The notes under the pieces were generated by a model. The model searched no databases and was not told the origin of the DNA. It saw nothing but the letters and a program-made list of their open reading frames with translations. From assembly GCF_013403245.1 (NCBI RefSeq), contig NZ_JACBNQ010000002.1, forward strand, positions 310,001-374,000: a stretch of 64,000 bases of DNA, in the 5' to 3' direction. A program made the position numbers and the translations under genes. Below, piece after piece: positions 1 to 8,502 of this stretch (position 1 is the stretch's first letter; every line of letters starts with the position of its first letter). The stretch is from Sedimentibacter hydroxybenzoicus DSM 7310 (GTDB lineage: Bacteria > Bacillota > Clostridia > Tissierellales > Sedimentibacteraceae).

Positions 1-499
1 AATTACCAACTATAAAATCCTTTTTTTCACCGCTGCAAATAAATTGGTCTCCGGAAGCGATGGTTCCCACAACTACGTTGGTTCCTTCGATTGTATCCGC
101 AGCTTCTTTGATTTTCTGAACCAGCTCTTTAGGGCAAGGTATTTTAACTAAATTAATACCTGATATAAGTCCCATAGGATCACCGAATGCCGACGTGTCA
201 AAATCATGCTGCACCACATTATCGGATATAACAATGTCGGCAATATCCAAATCAGCGTTCAGGCTTCCGGCTACACCCGTGTTTATAATTGCATCCGGAG
301 CATATTTTAATATCATTGTTTGAGTGCAAATGCCTGAATGAACCTTTCCCACTCCGCATCTTGCAACGATAACATTCTTACCCTGCAGCGTTCCGCTGTA
401 AAAGGTAATACTGCTTATTGTTTCTTCTTTTATATTTTCCATGTTTTCGATAAGTTCCTGAACCTCTACTTCCATGGCTCCAAGTATACCTATTTTCAT
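1..499 (-). CDS. mtnN: 5'-methylthioadenosine/S-adenosylhomocysteine nucleosidase, 3' end cut by window
   Basis: Cytosolic enzyme that splits adenine from methylthioadenosine and S-adenosylhomocysteine (methionine salvage and SAH detoxification). Reading the minus strand from the ATG at 499 gives a protein beginning MKIGILGAMEVEV, the family's N-terminal GAMxxEV signature, followed by CGVGKVHSG and, near the window edge, GTIASGDQF, the purine-site segment of MtnN/Pfs proteins. About 166 residues are visible of the usual 230, so the C-terminus with its catalytic Asp lies beyond position 1. A purine-rich ribosome site (GAGAGGG) sits just upstream and a consensus-like promoter is visible at 530-558. 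Assignment to the family is firm. Confidence 0.93.
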   Translation of the reverse strand, partial: MKIGILGAMEVEVQELIENMENIKEETISSITFYSGTLQGKNVIVARCGVGKVHSGICTQTMILKYAPDAIINTGVAGSLNADLDIADIVISDNVVQHDFDTSAFGDPMGLISGINLVKIPCPKELVQKIKEAADTIEGTNVVVGTIASGDQFICSGEKKDFIVGN

Positions 500-529
500 T
501 GTTTCCCTCTCTTTAATCATTCTGGTATT

Positions 530-558
530 ATTTTATTATATGAAAATATAAAAGTCAA
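530..558 (-). promoter_or_regulatory. sigma-A promoter of mtnN
   Basis: On the minus strand TTGACT (553-558) and TAAAAT (530-535) are separated by exactly 17 bases, about 30 bases upstream of the mtnN start. Confidence 0.6.
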
Positions 559-624
559 ATATAAGTACTATTCATAAATATTTTGTGTTAAAATAAATAT
601 CATGTTAATAATAAGGATGATACT

Positions 625-867
625 ATGCATTATATATATATCGTGGAATGCAGTGACGGATCATTGTATACGGGGTATACAACTGATCTGAACAGAAGAA
701 TGAAGGAACATAACAGCAATACGGGAGCAAAATACACAAGAGGCAGAACTCCGGTTTCTTTAATGTATTTTGAAGAGTTCAGCAACAGGAGTGATGCAGC
801 TAAAAGAGAGTGCGATATTAAGAAATTAAAAAGAGAAAAAAAGTTGTTATTAATAAATAAAAAGTAA
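625..867 (+). CDS. GIY-YIG nuclease domain protein (YhbQ/UPF0213-like)
   Basis: An 80-residue single-domain GIY-YIG protein. The motif appears as YIYIVECSDGSLYTGYTT at residues 3-20, followed by the Arg-containing helix LNRRMKEHN and a Lys-rich tail. Small stand-alone proteins of this family are widespread in Firmicutes. They carry the nuclease fold, but their cellular role is not well established. The start has an AAGGATG ribosome site a few bases upstream. It is transcribed divergently from mtnN and ends about 70 bases before the DegV gene. Confidence 0.85.
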   Translation: MHYIYIVECSDGSLYTGYTTDLNRRMKEHNSNTGAKYTRGRTPVSLMYFEEFSNRSDAAKRECDIKKLKREKKLLLINKK

Positions 868-875
868 AATATGAA

Positions 876-904
876 TTGTATAGCATGTCAAATTTTGCTA
901 TAAT
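876..904 (+). promoter_or_regulatory. sigma-A promoter of degV-like gene
   Basis: TTGTAT (876-881), 17-base spacer and a perfect TATAAT (899-904), 35 bases before the start at 940. Confidence 0.55.
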
Positions 905-939
905 TAGTTAAAGAAAATTTAAGCGAAGGGAGAATCTGT

Positions 940-1764
940 ATGAAAGATAATTTAATAGTTGACAGTTGTGTTGACTTTAACGAAGATACCCAGGACATCG
1001 GCAGAGTACCGTTCAGAATTCTAATAGATGAGGAAGAAATAATTGACGAAAATTTAAATATACATAATCTTATAGCGAAAATGAAAAATACAAAGAATCA
1101 GATAAAAACAGCGTGTGCTCCTCCTGAGGACTTTATCAACAAATGGAAGGAGCATAAAAATAATTTTGTGGTAACCATATCCAGTCAATTAAGCGGTTCC
1201 TACAACAGTGCAATGGTAGCTGTCGAAAGCTTTAAGGAGAAATTTCCAAACAGCTTTGTACACATTTTTGATTCAAAGACTGCGGCAACAGGAGAAACAT
1301 TAATTGCCATGAAGGTAAAGCAATTAATAGAAGAAAACTTTAATGCTGCGGAAATTATTGAGCAAACAAACAAGTATATTTCCAAGGTGAGAACAATTTT
1401 TATACTTGAATCTTTAGATAATTTAGCTAAGAACGGAAGAATTTCGAACCTTAAGGCGATACTCGGAAGTATGCTTCACATTGTTCCCATTATGGGGGAA
1501 GACGGCGAAGGAAGAATAGAATTAAAAGAAAGTGTCAGAGGCAAGAAGAGGGCATTTGCGAGATTAGTCGATATGATTGCCGAATACAATGTGGATTTTG
1601 AAAACACTGTATTGGGCATTACACATGTGAATTGTCTTGAAAAAGCAGAAAAGCTTCGTGATGATATAAAGGCAAAATATCCGTTTAAGGATATTAAAAT
1701 ATTTAATTCATCAGGGTTAAGTACTGTTTATGCTGATGATGGTGGGATTGTTATAGCATTTTAA
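940..1764 (+). CDS. DegV family fatty-acid-binding protein (first of two)
   Basis: A 274-residue DegV (EDD-fold) protein. Members bind a fatty acid between two domains, and some act as FakB subunits presenting fatty acids to the FakA kinase. Visible landmarks are the N-terminal DSCVDF (usually DSTxD), TISSQLSGSYNSA near residue 80, FDSKTAATGE near 112, ESLDNLAKNGRIS near 160 and GITHVNCLEKAEKL near 225. The start is preceded by GAAGGGAG. No fakA is next to it. A second, only moderately similar DegV gene lies at 13.7 kb. Family assignment is secure, but the ligand and partner are unknown. Confidence 0.88.
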   Translation: MKDNLIVDSCVDFNEDTQDIGRVPFRILIDEEEIIDENLNIHNLIAKMKNTKNQIKTACAPPEDFINKWKEHKNNFVVTISSQLSGSYNSAMVAVESFKEKFPNSFVHIFDSKTAATGETLIAMKVKQLIEENFNAAEIIEQTNKYISKVRTIFILESLDNLAKNGRISNLKAILGSMLHIVPIMGEDGEGRIELKESVRGKKRAFARLVDMIAEYNVDFENTVLGITHVNCLEKAEKLRDDIKAKYPFKDIKIFNSSGLSTVYADDGGIVIAF

Positions 1765-1840
1765 TGTTTAGAAAATTAATTGTTACTTTTACATAATAAG
1801 TGGGTATAAAAGCTATAATAAATGAATACGGAGGGAATAC

Positions 1841-2704
1841 ATGGAATACAAAGACATTATTTCAAGAATCAAATCAGTAAGAAATTATAAAGAAGATACT
1901 GTAAGTCCGGAAATATTAGAGCAGCTAAAAGCTGATTTTGAAAAAGGGAAAAGATTAATAGATGACATACAGCTTGAAGTTATGCTAAAAAATAAGGATG
2001 AGGTTTATGGAAATCTTAAGAACATTGCAGGTTATAATGATTTGATGATTGAAGCACCTCATTATTTAATCTTTCTTTCAGAGGACAAAGGACATTATAT
2101 AGAAAATACGGGATATGCTGTGCAGAATATAATGCTTAAGGCTTTTGAGTCGGGAGTCGGTTCATGCTGGATAACTATCAAAGACGGGGAAGCAATAAAA
2201 GAAAAGTTAAACATCAATTCAGATAAGAAATTGTCTGCTATCATTGCTCTTGGTTATGATGACAATAAGAACAAGGTATTATATGAAAATGTATCCGAAT
2301 ATAATCCTTCTCGTGCTGAAGTAGAAATAGTGGAAGATAATGTTTCGGAAAGAATGAGAGTAAGAGATTTAGTTTATTTGGGCAAATGGGGTGAAGATGC
2401 TGACCCGGATGAATTGGCAAGAGTAGGGCTTTTGGATGCATTCTTCTATGCTAGGCTAGCGCCGTCAACAAAAAATAGACAGCCATGGAGATTTATTTAT
2501 GACAACGGCACTGTTGTTCTTACTTTGAGAAAAGATGAAAATGTGAACGAATATGAACAAAAAGTCGATACAGGAATAGTGATGCTTTACTTTAAGCTTA
2601 TCGTTGACAGTACGTTGTTTAATTTAGAATGGAAATTTGGCAATCCGGACAAAGACTATGAAATATCGTCAGATTATGAAATTGTAGCATACTGCATCAG
2701 TTGA
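1841..2704 (+). CDS. nitroreductase-like protein, TM1586 type
   Basis: A 287-residue protein resembling the putative TM1586-type nitroreductases, in which two flavin-reductase-like halves are fused. It opens with DIISRIKSVRNYKEDTV, like the N-terminal Arg-rich flavin-binding segment of nitroreductases. It has GYAVQNIMLKAFESGVGSCW near residues 87-106 and, in the second half, a repeated-looking ARLAPSTKNRQPWRF segment near 205-220. It presumably binds FMN and reduces unknown substrates with NAD(P)H. Start choice is clear (GGAGGG, 8 bases upstream). It is a single gene followed by a terminator. Confidence 0.75.
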   Translation: MEYKDIISRIKSVRNYKEDTVSPEILEQLKADFEKGKRLIDDIQLEVMLKNKDEVYGNLKNIAGYNDLMIEAPHYLIFLSEDKGHYIENTGYAVQNIMLKAFESGVGSCWITIKDGEAIKEKLNINSDKKLSAIIALGYDDNKNKVLYENVSEYNPSRAEVEIVEDNVSERMRVRDLVYLGKWGEDADPDELARVGLLDAFFYARLAPSTKNRQPWRFIYDNGTVVLTLRKDENVNEYEQKVDTGIVMLYFKLIVDSTLFNLEWKFGNPDKDYEISSDYEIVAYCIS

Positions 2705-2722
2705 TTATAATATTGATTTTAT

Positions 2723-2746
2723 GGGGCGCAGATGCGTCCTTTTTTT
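2723..2746 (+). terminator. rho-independent terminator
   Basis: GGCGC/GCGTCC-type stem with a four-base loop, followed by seven or more T, 18 bases after the nitroreductase stop codon. Confidence 0.75.
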
Positions 2747-2750
2747 AAGG

Positions 2751-2812
2751 AATGGGGACACACCTCTTTTTGATACGGAAAGTCTATAGGGATAAGAGGA
2801 ACGTCCCCCATT
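2751..2812. repeat. GGGGAC-ended palindromic repeat, copy 1
   Basis: A 62-base imperfect inverted repeat whose ends read AATGGGGACACACCTCTT and, in reverse complement, AATGGGGGACGTTCCTCTT. A relative with the same ends lies at 7747-7804. Such GGGGAC palindromes are familiar dispersed intergenic elements in Clostridia. The copy ends just before the next gene's ribosome site. Confidence 0.7.
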
Positions 2813-2834
2813 TGATAGGAGGAAAATAAGACGT

Positions 2835-3743
2835 ATGAAAATAATAATTGATAAACATTTTTATGAAATAGTTGCAAAAGAATTTCCTGAGATTGAATTT
2901 TACACTGAAATTGATCAGTGTCCTGAGGCCGAAGCGGTAATTGGCCAGCCGGAGTTAATGCAGAAAGAAAGCTTGGAGAAGCTGCCTGACCTAAGATGGC
3001 TGCAGCTTTTCAGAGCGGGGTTTGATATGCTGGATATGGATTACATCAGAAAAAGAGGTCTTATCCTGTGCAACGGAAAGGATATATTCTCCATACCGAT
3101 AGCTGAAGATGTAGTTTGTAAAATATTGATGCACAATACTAATGCATTTAAATATTTAGAGAATAAAAAATCTCATATATGGGATAATCATTTAAAAAGA
3201 AATGAACTTAACGGTCAGACTGTTGGTATAATCGGGACCGGTTCAATTGCCACCGAAATAGCAAAAAGGCTGCAGCCGTTCGGGGTAAACATATTAGGAT
3301 ACAAGAAAACTCCTGTTATCAGCATGCCGTTTTTTGACGAAATATACGCAGGAAAAAAAGGCTTGGAATTTGTAATGTCAAATAGTGATTATATAGTTGT
3401 GACTGCAGATTTAAACAAAGGCACATACCATTTAATCAATAAGGACAATATCAAGCTAATGAAGGAAACTGCTTCAATTATTAATATTGCCAGAGGAGCA
3501 ATCATTAATGAAGGAGATTTAAAGGATGCATTGAGAAATAAGGCAATAAGCTATGCAGGTCTTGACGTATTTGAAGTTGAACCTCTGCTGGAAAATGATG
3601 ATCTTTGGGATATGGATAATGTATATATAACACCTCATGCTTGTGCTTTAGTTAAGCAAAACAAGTACAGATGGGAAAAATTAATTATAAAAAATATAAA
3701 AAACTTTATAGAGAATGAAACATTGATAAATGTAGTCAAATAG
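2835..3743 (+). CDS. D-isomer-specific 2-hydroxyacid dehydrogenase
   Basis: NAD(P)-dependent oxidoreductase of 302 residues, interconverting a 2-hydroxyacid and its 2-oxoacid in the cytosol. The Rossmann motif GIIGTGSIATEIAKRL is at about 131-146. The catalytic Arg is in NIARGAIINEGDL (about 216), the Glu in DVFEVEPL (about 249) and the His in YITPHAC (about 272), so all three catalytic residues are present. It is slightly short for the family (usually 310-330). An AGGAGG site lies 11 bases upstream. It is followed closely by the DmpA-type peptidase and may be co-transcribed with it. Substrate not predictable. Confidence 0.9.
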   Translation: MKIIIDKHFYEIVAKEFPEIEFYTEIDQCPEAEAVIGQPELMQKESLEKLPDLRWLQLFRAGFDMLDMDYIRKRGLILCNGKDIFSIPIAEDVVCKILMHNTNAFKYLENKKSHIWDNHLKRNELNGQTVGIIGTGSIATEIAKRLQPFGVNILGYKKTPVISMPFFDEIYAGKKGLEFVMSNSDYIVVTADLNKGTYHLINKDNIKLMKETASIINIARGAIINEGDLKDALRNKAISYAGLDVFEVEPLLENDDLWDMDNVYITPHACALVKQNKYRWEKLIIKNIKNFIENETLINVVK

Positions 3744-3772
3744 CTGTCGACAAATTGGAGGATATTATAATA

Positions 3773-4795
3773 ATGGGTTTACCAAAGGATGGAAAAATTC
3801 AAATAGGAAAAATAAAAAAGGGTAACAAGAACTTGATTACCGACGTTAAAGGGGTTAAGGTCGGGCATGTAACATTAAATGACGGAAAAATAAAAACCGG
3901 CGTTACTGCCATATTGCCTCATGGAGGCAATATATTCAAGGAAAAGGTAATGGGAGCGGCAAGTGTTATAAACGGTTTTGGTAAGAGCATGGGACTCTTG
4001 CAGATAGAAGAGCTCGGAAGTATCGAAACTCCGATTATGATGACTAATACGCTGAGTGTAGGAACTGTCGCCGAAGGATTGATTAAATATATGCTCAGTG
4101 AAAATGGCGATATAGGCACTACAACCGGAACTGTCAACTGTGTCGTAACTGAATGCAATGACGGTACTCTTAATGATATAAGAGGTCTTCATGTAAAAGA
4201 AGAGCATGTATTTCAGGCAATAAACAATGCTGTCGCTGATTTTGAGGAAGGAGCAGTAGGAGCAGGTACGGGAATGGTTTGCTTTGATTTAAAGGGAGGT
4301 ATAGGCTCATCTTCAAGAATTGTTAAATTAGATAATAAAGAATATACAATTGGTACGTTGGTATTAGCTAACTTTGGTTCAAAAAAATATTTGACTATAA
4401 ACGGCGATAAAATCGGAGAGAGAATCAATAGAAGTGACAATGAAAGTGCTGATCAAGGTTCAATAATAATAATTATCGCAACCGACATGCCTCTTAGTGA
4501 AAGACAATTAAAAAGAATTGCTACTCGTTCTGTTGTAGGGCTTGTAAGAACCGGCTCTTATTTAGGTAATGGAAGCGGAGATATCTGCATATCCTTTACT
4601 ACGGCAAATACATTGAAGCATTATTCAGATACAAAAATAATTGACTTGAAGATGATTGAAGAAAATTCAATGGATTATATATTTAAGGTAGTGGCTGAAT
4701 CGGTTGAAGAATCGATTATAAGCGCTTTGTATCACGCCGAAACCACAACAGGAATTAATGGCAAGACAGTTAAAAGCCTAAAAGAATATTTATAA
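3773..4795 (+). CDS. P1/DmpA family (S58) aminopeptidase-esterase
   Basis: A 340-residue self-processing Ntn-hydrolase-fold peptidase related to DmpA (L-aminopeptidase/D-esterase). The N-terminal block ITDVKGVKVGHVTL is typical. The cleavage site and nucleophile are in GNGSGDICISF, where Gly267-Ser268 would be cut to expose the catalytic Ser. The ATG at 3773 is chosen over an in-frame TTG at 3755, because that TTG lies inside the GGAGG ribosome site. It lies 30 bases downstream of the hydroxyacid dehydrogenase and 16 bases before the LtaS-like gene, suggesting one transcript. Confidence 0.88.
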   Translation: MGLPKDGKIQIGKIKKGNKNLITDVKGVKVGHVTLNDGKIKTGVTAILPHGGNIFKEKVMGAASVINGFGKSMGLLQIEELGSIETPIMMTNTLSVGTVAEGLIKYMLSENGDIGTTTGTVNCVVTECNDGTLNDIRGLHVKEEHVFQAINNAVADFEEGAVGAGTGMVCFDLKGGIGSSSRIVKLDNKEYTIGTLVLANFGSKKYLTINGDKIGERINRSDNESADQGSIIIIIATDMPLSERQLKRIATRSVVGLVRTGSYLGNGSGDICISFTTANTLKHYSDTKIIDLKMIEENSMDYIFKVVAESVEESIISALYHAETTTGINGKTVKSLKEYL

Positions 4796-4810
4796 TGAAA
4801 GAAGATAACA

Positions 4811-6796
4811 ATGATTTCTAAAATGAGAAATATAAAATATTTATTTTTATTGCCCTCAATAATTATATATTTTGAAACGGTTTTAAAAGTATCTGTATAT
4901 GAAGAAGTAATGAATGAGGGTTATATTTTTATGTGTTTGTTTTCTATTCCGGCAGGTATTGCTTTTTACTTGCTGACATCGGGATTTAAAGAAAAAACAA
5001 ACAAAATACTGTTTATATCAATATTATCATTGTTAACAATTTATTATGGTGGACAAATGCTTTACTATAAAATTTTTTCCACCTTTGCTTCGTTATACTT
5101 TTTTATAGGAGCTAAAAAAGCGGCACAGTTTGTATTCATATTATACGATACGATAGGAAATAACCTTATTCCCTTGTTTTTTATAATGCTGCCCTTAATC
5201 GCTGCCGTGATTTTGTTTAAGAAAATAAATTTTATTAAAATACCTAAGGAAAGCATTTATAAAGTTGCTTTTTCTGCTGTGGTTTTACAAGCATCAGTAG
5301 TGTTCCTGGTGGCTTCTTCAGATAATGGAATGCTGAGTCCGTCTTATTTATATACTGAGGTTTTTATAATACAGGATTCCGTTGATAAATTTGGACTTTT
5401 AACAACGGGACGTCTGGATATAAAGAACATATTGAAAAATATAGATGTTTATGCAGATGAAGACATACCGATAAAAATAGTTGAATCTGAGGACATAACA
5501 GATAATGATATGCCTGATGTCATCGAAGCAGAGGAACCGACAGGCGAAAATGAAATTGCTTATGGATACAATAAGCTTAATATTCCTTTTGATGATCTAA
5601 TAGAGAACGAACACAGGTCATCTATCACAGATATGCATAAATATTTTATGAATGTTAAGCCCACTAAGAAAAACAAGTATACGGGAATGTTTAAAGACAA
5701 AAATTTAATATTAATAACAGCAGAAGGATTTTCACCCTATGCTATAGACAAGGACATCACTCCAACACTGTATATGATGCAGGAGGACGGCTTTAAATTT
5801 ACTGACTTCTACACACCTCTTTGGGGGGTCAGCACATCAGACGGAGAATATGTAGCTTGTACAAGTCTTTTGCCGAAGGAAGGTGTTTGGAGTTTTTATA
5901 AGTCAGCAAAAAATTACATGCCTTTCAGTATGGGAAATCAGTTGAAAAGTGTAGGCTACAATACATACGCGTACCATAATCATTATTATGATTATTATTT
6001 CAGGAACGAATCCCATCCTAATATGGGATATATTTACAAGGGGTTAGGCAACGGACTCGATGTAACGGAAACCTGGCCTGAATCAGATATAGAAATGATA
6101 GAATTATCCGTACCTGAATTTATAAACAATCAACCATTTCATGCTTATTATATGACCGTAAGCGGTCACTTGCAGTATAGTTTTACAGGAAATTATATAG
6201 CAGCCAAAAATAGAAGCTTAGTGGAGCATCTGAATTATTCGGAGCATGTTAAAGCGTATCTTGCATGCAATATAGAGCTTGACAGGGCGATGGAAATACT
6301 TATTTCCGAGCTTGAGGAAGCAGGAATTGCTGAGGATACATTAATAGCCATAAGTCCTGACCATTATCCTTACGGTTTAACTAAACAGGAATTAAGTGAG
6401 CTTGCCGGAAAAGAAATTAAATCTGATTTTGAAATTTATAAAGGTGTATTTCTGCTTTGGTCAAAGGGTATGGAGCCAGTTGAAATTAACAAGGTATCTT
6501 CAAGCCTGGATATTATACCTACAATTTCAAATCTGATGGGTTTGGATTACGACTCAAGATTGTTGATGGGCAGGGATATACTGTCTGATGCTGAACCATT
6601 GGTTGTATTTGAAGACAGAAGTTTCGTAACAGATAAAATTATATTTGAAGCAAAGACGGAAAGAGTTACGAATAAAGAGGGATTCAATGTTGACAGCATT
6701 TATATAAATGAAAAAATTAATGAAGTTAAGCAAAAATTTAAATATTCAAGCTTAGTTTTGGATAATAATTATTATAAAGCGGTATTTAATAAATGA
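4811..6796 (+). CDS. LtaS-like membrane phosphoglycerol transferase / sulfatase-fold protein
   Basis: A 661-residue membrane enzyme of the alkaline-phosphatase superfamily resembling lipoteichoic-acid synthases. About five hydrophobic segments occupy residues 8-185, then a linker, then an extracellular sulfatase-like domain from about 300. Metal and catalytic residues can be placed by analogy with LtaS: Glu in LITAEGFSPY, the nucleophile Thr in GVSTSDGEY (compare KTSDSE) and Asp-His in ISPDHYPYG. It probably transfers phosphoglycerol or a similar group to a cell-surface polymer. The ribosome site is weak. It may be translated with the upstream peptidase gene. Confidence 0.85.
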   Translation: MISKMRNIKYLFLLPSIIIYFETVLKVSVYEEVMNEGYIFMCLFSIPAGIAFYLLTSGFKEKTNKILFISILSLLTIYYGGQMLYYKIFSTFASLYFFIGAKKAAQFVFILYDTIGNNLIPLFFIMLPLIAAVILFKKINFIKIPKESIYKVAFSAVVLQASVVFLVASSDNGMLSPSYLYTEVFIIQDSVDKFGLLTTGRLDIKNILKNIDVYADEDIPIKIVESEDITDNDMPDVIEAEEPTGENEIAYGYNKLNIPFDDLIENEHRSSITDMHKYFMNVKPTKKNKYTGMFKDKNLILITAEGFSPYAIDKDITPTLYMMQEDGFKFTDFYTPLWGVSTSDGEYVACTSLLPKEGVWSFYKSAKNYMPFSMGNQLKSVGYNTYAYHNHYYDYYFRNESHPNMGYIYKGLGNGLDVTETWPESDIEMIELSVPEFINNQPFHAYYMTVSGHLQYSFTGNYIAAKNRSLVEHLNYSEHVKAYLACNIELDRAMEILISELEEAGIAEDTLIAISPDHYPYGLTKQELSELAGKEIKSDFEIYKGVFLLWSKGMEPVEINKVSSSLDIIPTISNLMGLDYDSRLLMGRDILSDAEPLVVFEDRSFVTDKIIFEAKTERVTNKEGFNVDSIYINEKINEVKQKFKYSSLVLDNNYYKAVFNK

Positions 6797-6855
6797 GATT
6801 CTTCACTGCGTTCAGGAAGACAAAATTTCGTCATTCCGAACGTAGTGAGGAATCT
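6796..6855. repeat. imperfect inverted repeat between convergent genes, probable bidirectional terminator
   Basis: Arms of 26 bases (6796-6821 and 6830-6855) match with few mismatches around an eight-base loop. The arm core TTCACTGCGTTC / GAACGTAGTGA resembles the half-element at 10563-10594, so this is probably a dispersed repeat. It sits between the LtaS-like gene and the convergent DUF11-like gene. Confidence 0.65.
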
Positions 6856-6867
6856 ATCTGTTAATTC

Positions 6868-7722
6868 TTATTCTACTGTTAAAAGGTGTTCACAGCTTGA
6901 GGGGCATTGAGTGTATGTTGAATTGTTTACGCAATTGGAGTTTAATTTACTTTTCAATACGTTGCCCTGTTCAATATCTTCCTTTACCTTGACCATGTAG
7001 CCTATTCTTTTAATTTCCGAAGGCTGAAGACTTCCCACATTCCATTTTATAATTGTTTTTCCGTTAAAACTATATACTTTTTCAGGTTGAAGATTGCTGG
7101 AATCTCCTATAAATTCCAATCCGTTGTCTAATACACACCTGACATAGACGCTTCTTGCCATATCGTACTGACCGGTGCGGCAATGTATGTAATACTTGGT
7201 TGATTCCCCCTTTTGCAGTTTATCAGCATCACATTTTACTATGAGCTCATAGTCGCAAGCAAGAGATACTGCCGAGCAAGAATCTACATAGCTTTCACAT
7301 ATTAAATGCCCATAGTAATGGATTTTCTCTTTGTGAGATATTTTATCTCCTGTGTTTTCAATGCAATCAATGGTATATTTATCACAAAGACCAATGTCCA
7401 GGGTTATTATATTTGTTGAATTTGGTGATAAGTTAATATTGTTAGCGAATACTATTACATTATTATTGTACACATCTTCACATGGTTCAACAATTTTTAT
7501 TTTGTCAACTATGTTATCGGGTCCGGTATGCTCCATATTTTTTAAATACCGTATTCCATTACCCAGAGTAGAACTAAATGAACATAATCTAGATTGATTA
7601 CTGTTGTTTATAAGTTCAATATTTAATTTATATATGTAAGATGGTATGAATGAAGTATTTGGAATACCTGCACCCTTTAAGATTTTATCAGGCGGCTTGA
7701 TTGAAATAATTAGTTCTTTCAT
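6868..7722 (-). CDS. DUF11-like repeat-domain protein, function unknown
   Basis: About 284 residues from the Met at 7722. The alternative ATG at 7729-7731 is only two bases from the AGGA ribosome site and so less likely. The C-terminal half has the layout of a DUF11 (conserved repeat, Ig-like) domain: a 'xxGESTKYYIHCRTGQYDMAR' type start, a middle LDNGLEFIGDSSNLQ, NGKTIIKWNVGSLQP and LQPSEIKRIGYMVKV. No signal peptide or membrane segment is evident, which is unusual because DUF11 repeats are normally on cell-surface proteins. It is rich in Cys, especially near the C-terminus. Monocistronic. Function not recognised. Confidence 0.7.
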   Translation of the reverse strand: MKELIISIKPPDKILKGAGIPNTSFIPSYIYKLNIELINNSNQSRLCSFSSTLGNGIRYLKNMEHTGPDNIVDKIKIVEPCEDVYNNNVIVFANNINLSPNSTNIITLDIGLCDKYTIDCIENTGDKISHKEKIHYYGHLICESYVDSCSAVSLACDYELIVKCDADKLQKGESTKYYIHCRTGQYDMARSVYVRCVLDNGLEFIGDSSNLQPEKVYSFNGKTIIKWNVGSLQPSEIKRIGYMVKVKEDIEQGNVLKSKLNSNCVNNSTYTQCPSSCEHLLTVE

Positions 7723-7746
7723 GCATTTCATTTCCTTTCATTTTTA

Positions 7747-7804
7747 ATTGGGGACATTCCTTTTAACCCCAAAGACTGTCCCCGTACTAAAGGTGTGTCC
7801 CCTT
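7747..7804. repeat. GGGGAC-ended palindromic repeat, copy 2
   Basis: Ends ATTGGGGACATTCCTT and AAGGTGTGTCCCC form an imperfect inverted repeat, the same family as 2751-2812. It lies in the promoter region of the DUF11-like gene. Confidence 0.65.
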
Positions 7805-7939
7805 ACCGCTGTAATACGCATTTATAAATTATATTATTCTGATTAAGACTATTTGTGAAAAATTCAGTTAAATATTTATGGAGTTCTATTATAAATTATG
7901 GTAAAATAAGCGAAAAGATACTTTCTATAGGAGGAACAT

Positions 7940-8164
7940 ATGAAAAATATAAAAATATTCTCAAGCTCGACATGTCCTAATTGTACATTAGTAAAGGATT
8001 TAATAAAGGAAAAAGGATATGAATATGAAGAAAAAAATGTTTCATTAGATGCTGAAGCAAAAAAGGAACTGATATCGCTTGGTTACATGGGTGTACCTAT
8101 AATATTTGTTGATGATGAGGTTGTTGTTGGATTTAACAAACAAAAATTAGAAGAATTATTGTAA
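7940..8164 (+). CDS. glutaredoxin-like protein (NrdH/YruB type)
   Basis: A 74-residue thioredoxin-fold protein with an N-terminal CPNC redox motif (SSTCPNCTLVKDLI, Cys at about 12 and 15). It has the GVPIIFVDD cis-Pro segment and ends in a VVGFNKQKLEELL helix. This layout is that of small NrdH-redoxin/YruB-type glutaredoxins, which act as cytosolic thiol-disulfide reductants. An AGGAGG site precedes the ATG. It is a single gene with no ribonucleotide reductase nearby, so the partner is unknown. Confidence 0.85.
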   Translation: MKNIKIFSSSTCPNCTLVKDLIKEKGYEYEEKNVSLDAEAKKELISLGYMGVPIIFVDDEVVVGFNKQKLEELL

Positions 8165-8499
8165 AAATGGAATAAACGCAAATTTAATTAACAATTTTAT
8201 CTAAATTAACTAAAATATTTGCATACTATTAAACTAAGAAATGTAAATAATAAATTCATAAGCAGATATTCATTATTTGCTTTTTAAATAGAAAACCGGC
8301 ATTTATTGCAATCCAGTATTTTCAAATGCTTTGCTATGAAAATAAATCGATATTTAAGTGATCCGATAGATATGACATCAGTGTGTGCATTAAGGAAAAC
8401 AAAAATAAGATCGTAATCTGAATTGGAATTTTGCCGGTTTTTGCTTGCTTTATTTACAATATAGCGATTGACACTAAATCAGAAATTTGGGTCGTCTGC
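8165..8499. other. gene-free stretch with a 150-base inverted-end element and a hairpin repeat
   Basis: No credible coding sequence. It holds a pair of perfect ten-base inverted ends (AAAACCGGCA at 8292-8301 and TGCCGGTTTT at 8432-8441) 150 bases apart, and the start of hairpin-repeat copy A at 8462. Confidence 0.5.
8292..8441. repeat. possible 150-base miniature element with 10-base inverted ends
   Basis: AAAACCGGCA and TGCCGGTTTT bound a non-coding 150-base segment. The flanks extend the similarity weakly, and no target-site duplication is obvious. A large terminator-like structure is an alternative. Confidence 0.35.
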
Positions 8500-8502
8500 T
8501 TA
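8462..8502. repeat. dispersed hairpin repeat, copy A
   Basis: Diverged copy of the AAGCGACTGACACC...GGGTCATCTGCTTA element also found at 12831, 12884 and 20403. Its last three bases are the stop codon of the DUF1858 gene on the minus strand. Confidence 0.75.

Noticed and set aside
338-577. Plus-strand open frame of 79 codons
   Set aside because: Antisense to mtnN, without ribosome site, and its translation is compositionally unlike a protein.
3755-3772. TTG start adding six residues to the DmpA-type peptidase
   Set aside because: The TTG is inside the GGAGG ribosome site that serves the ATG at 3773.
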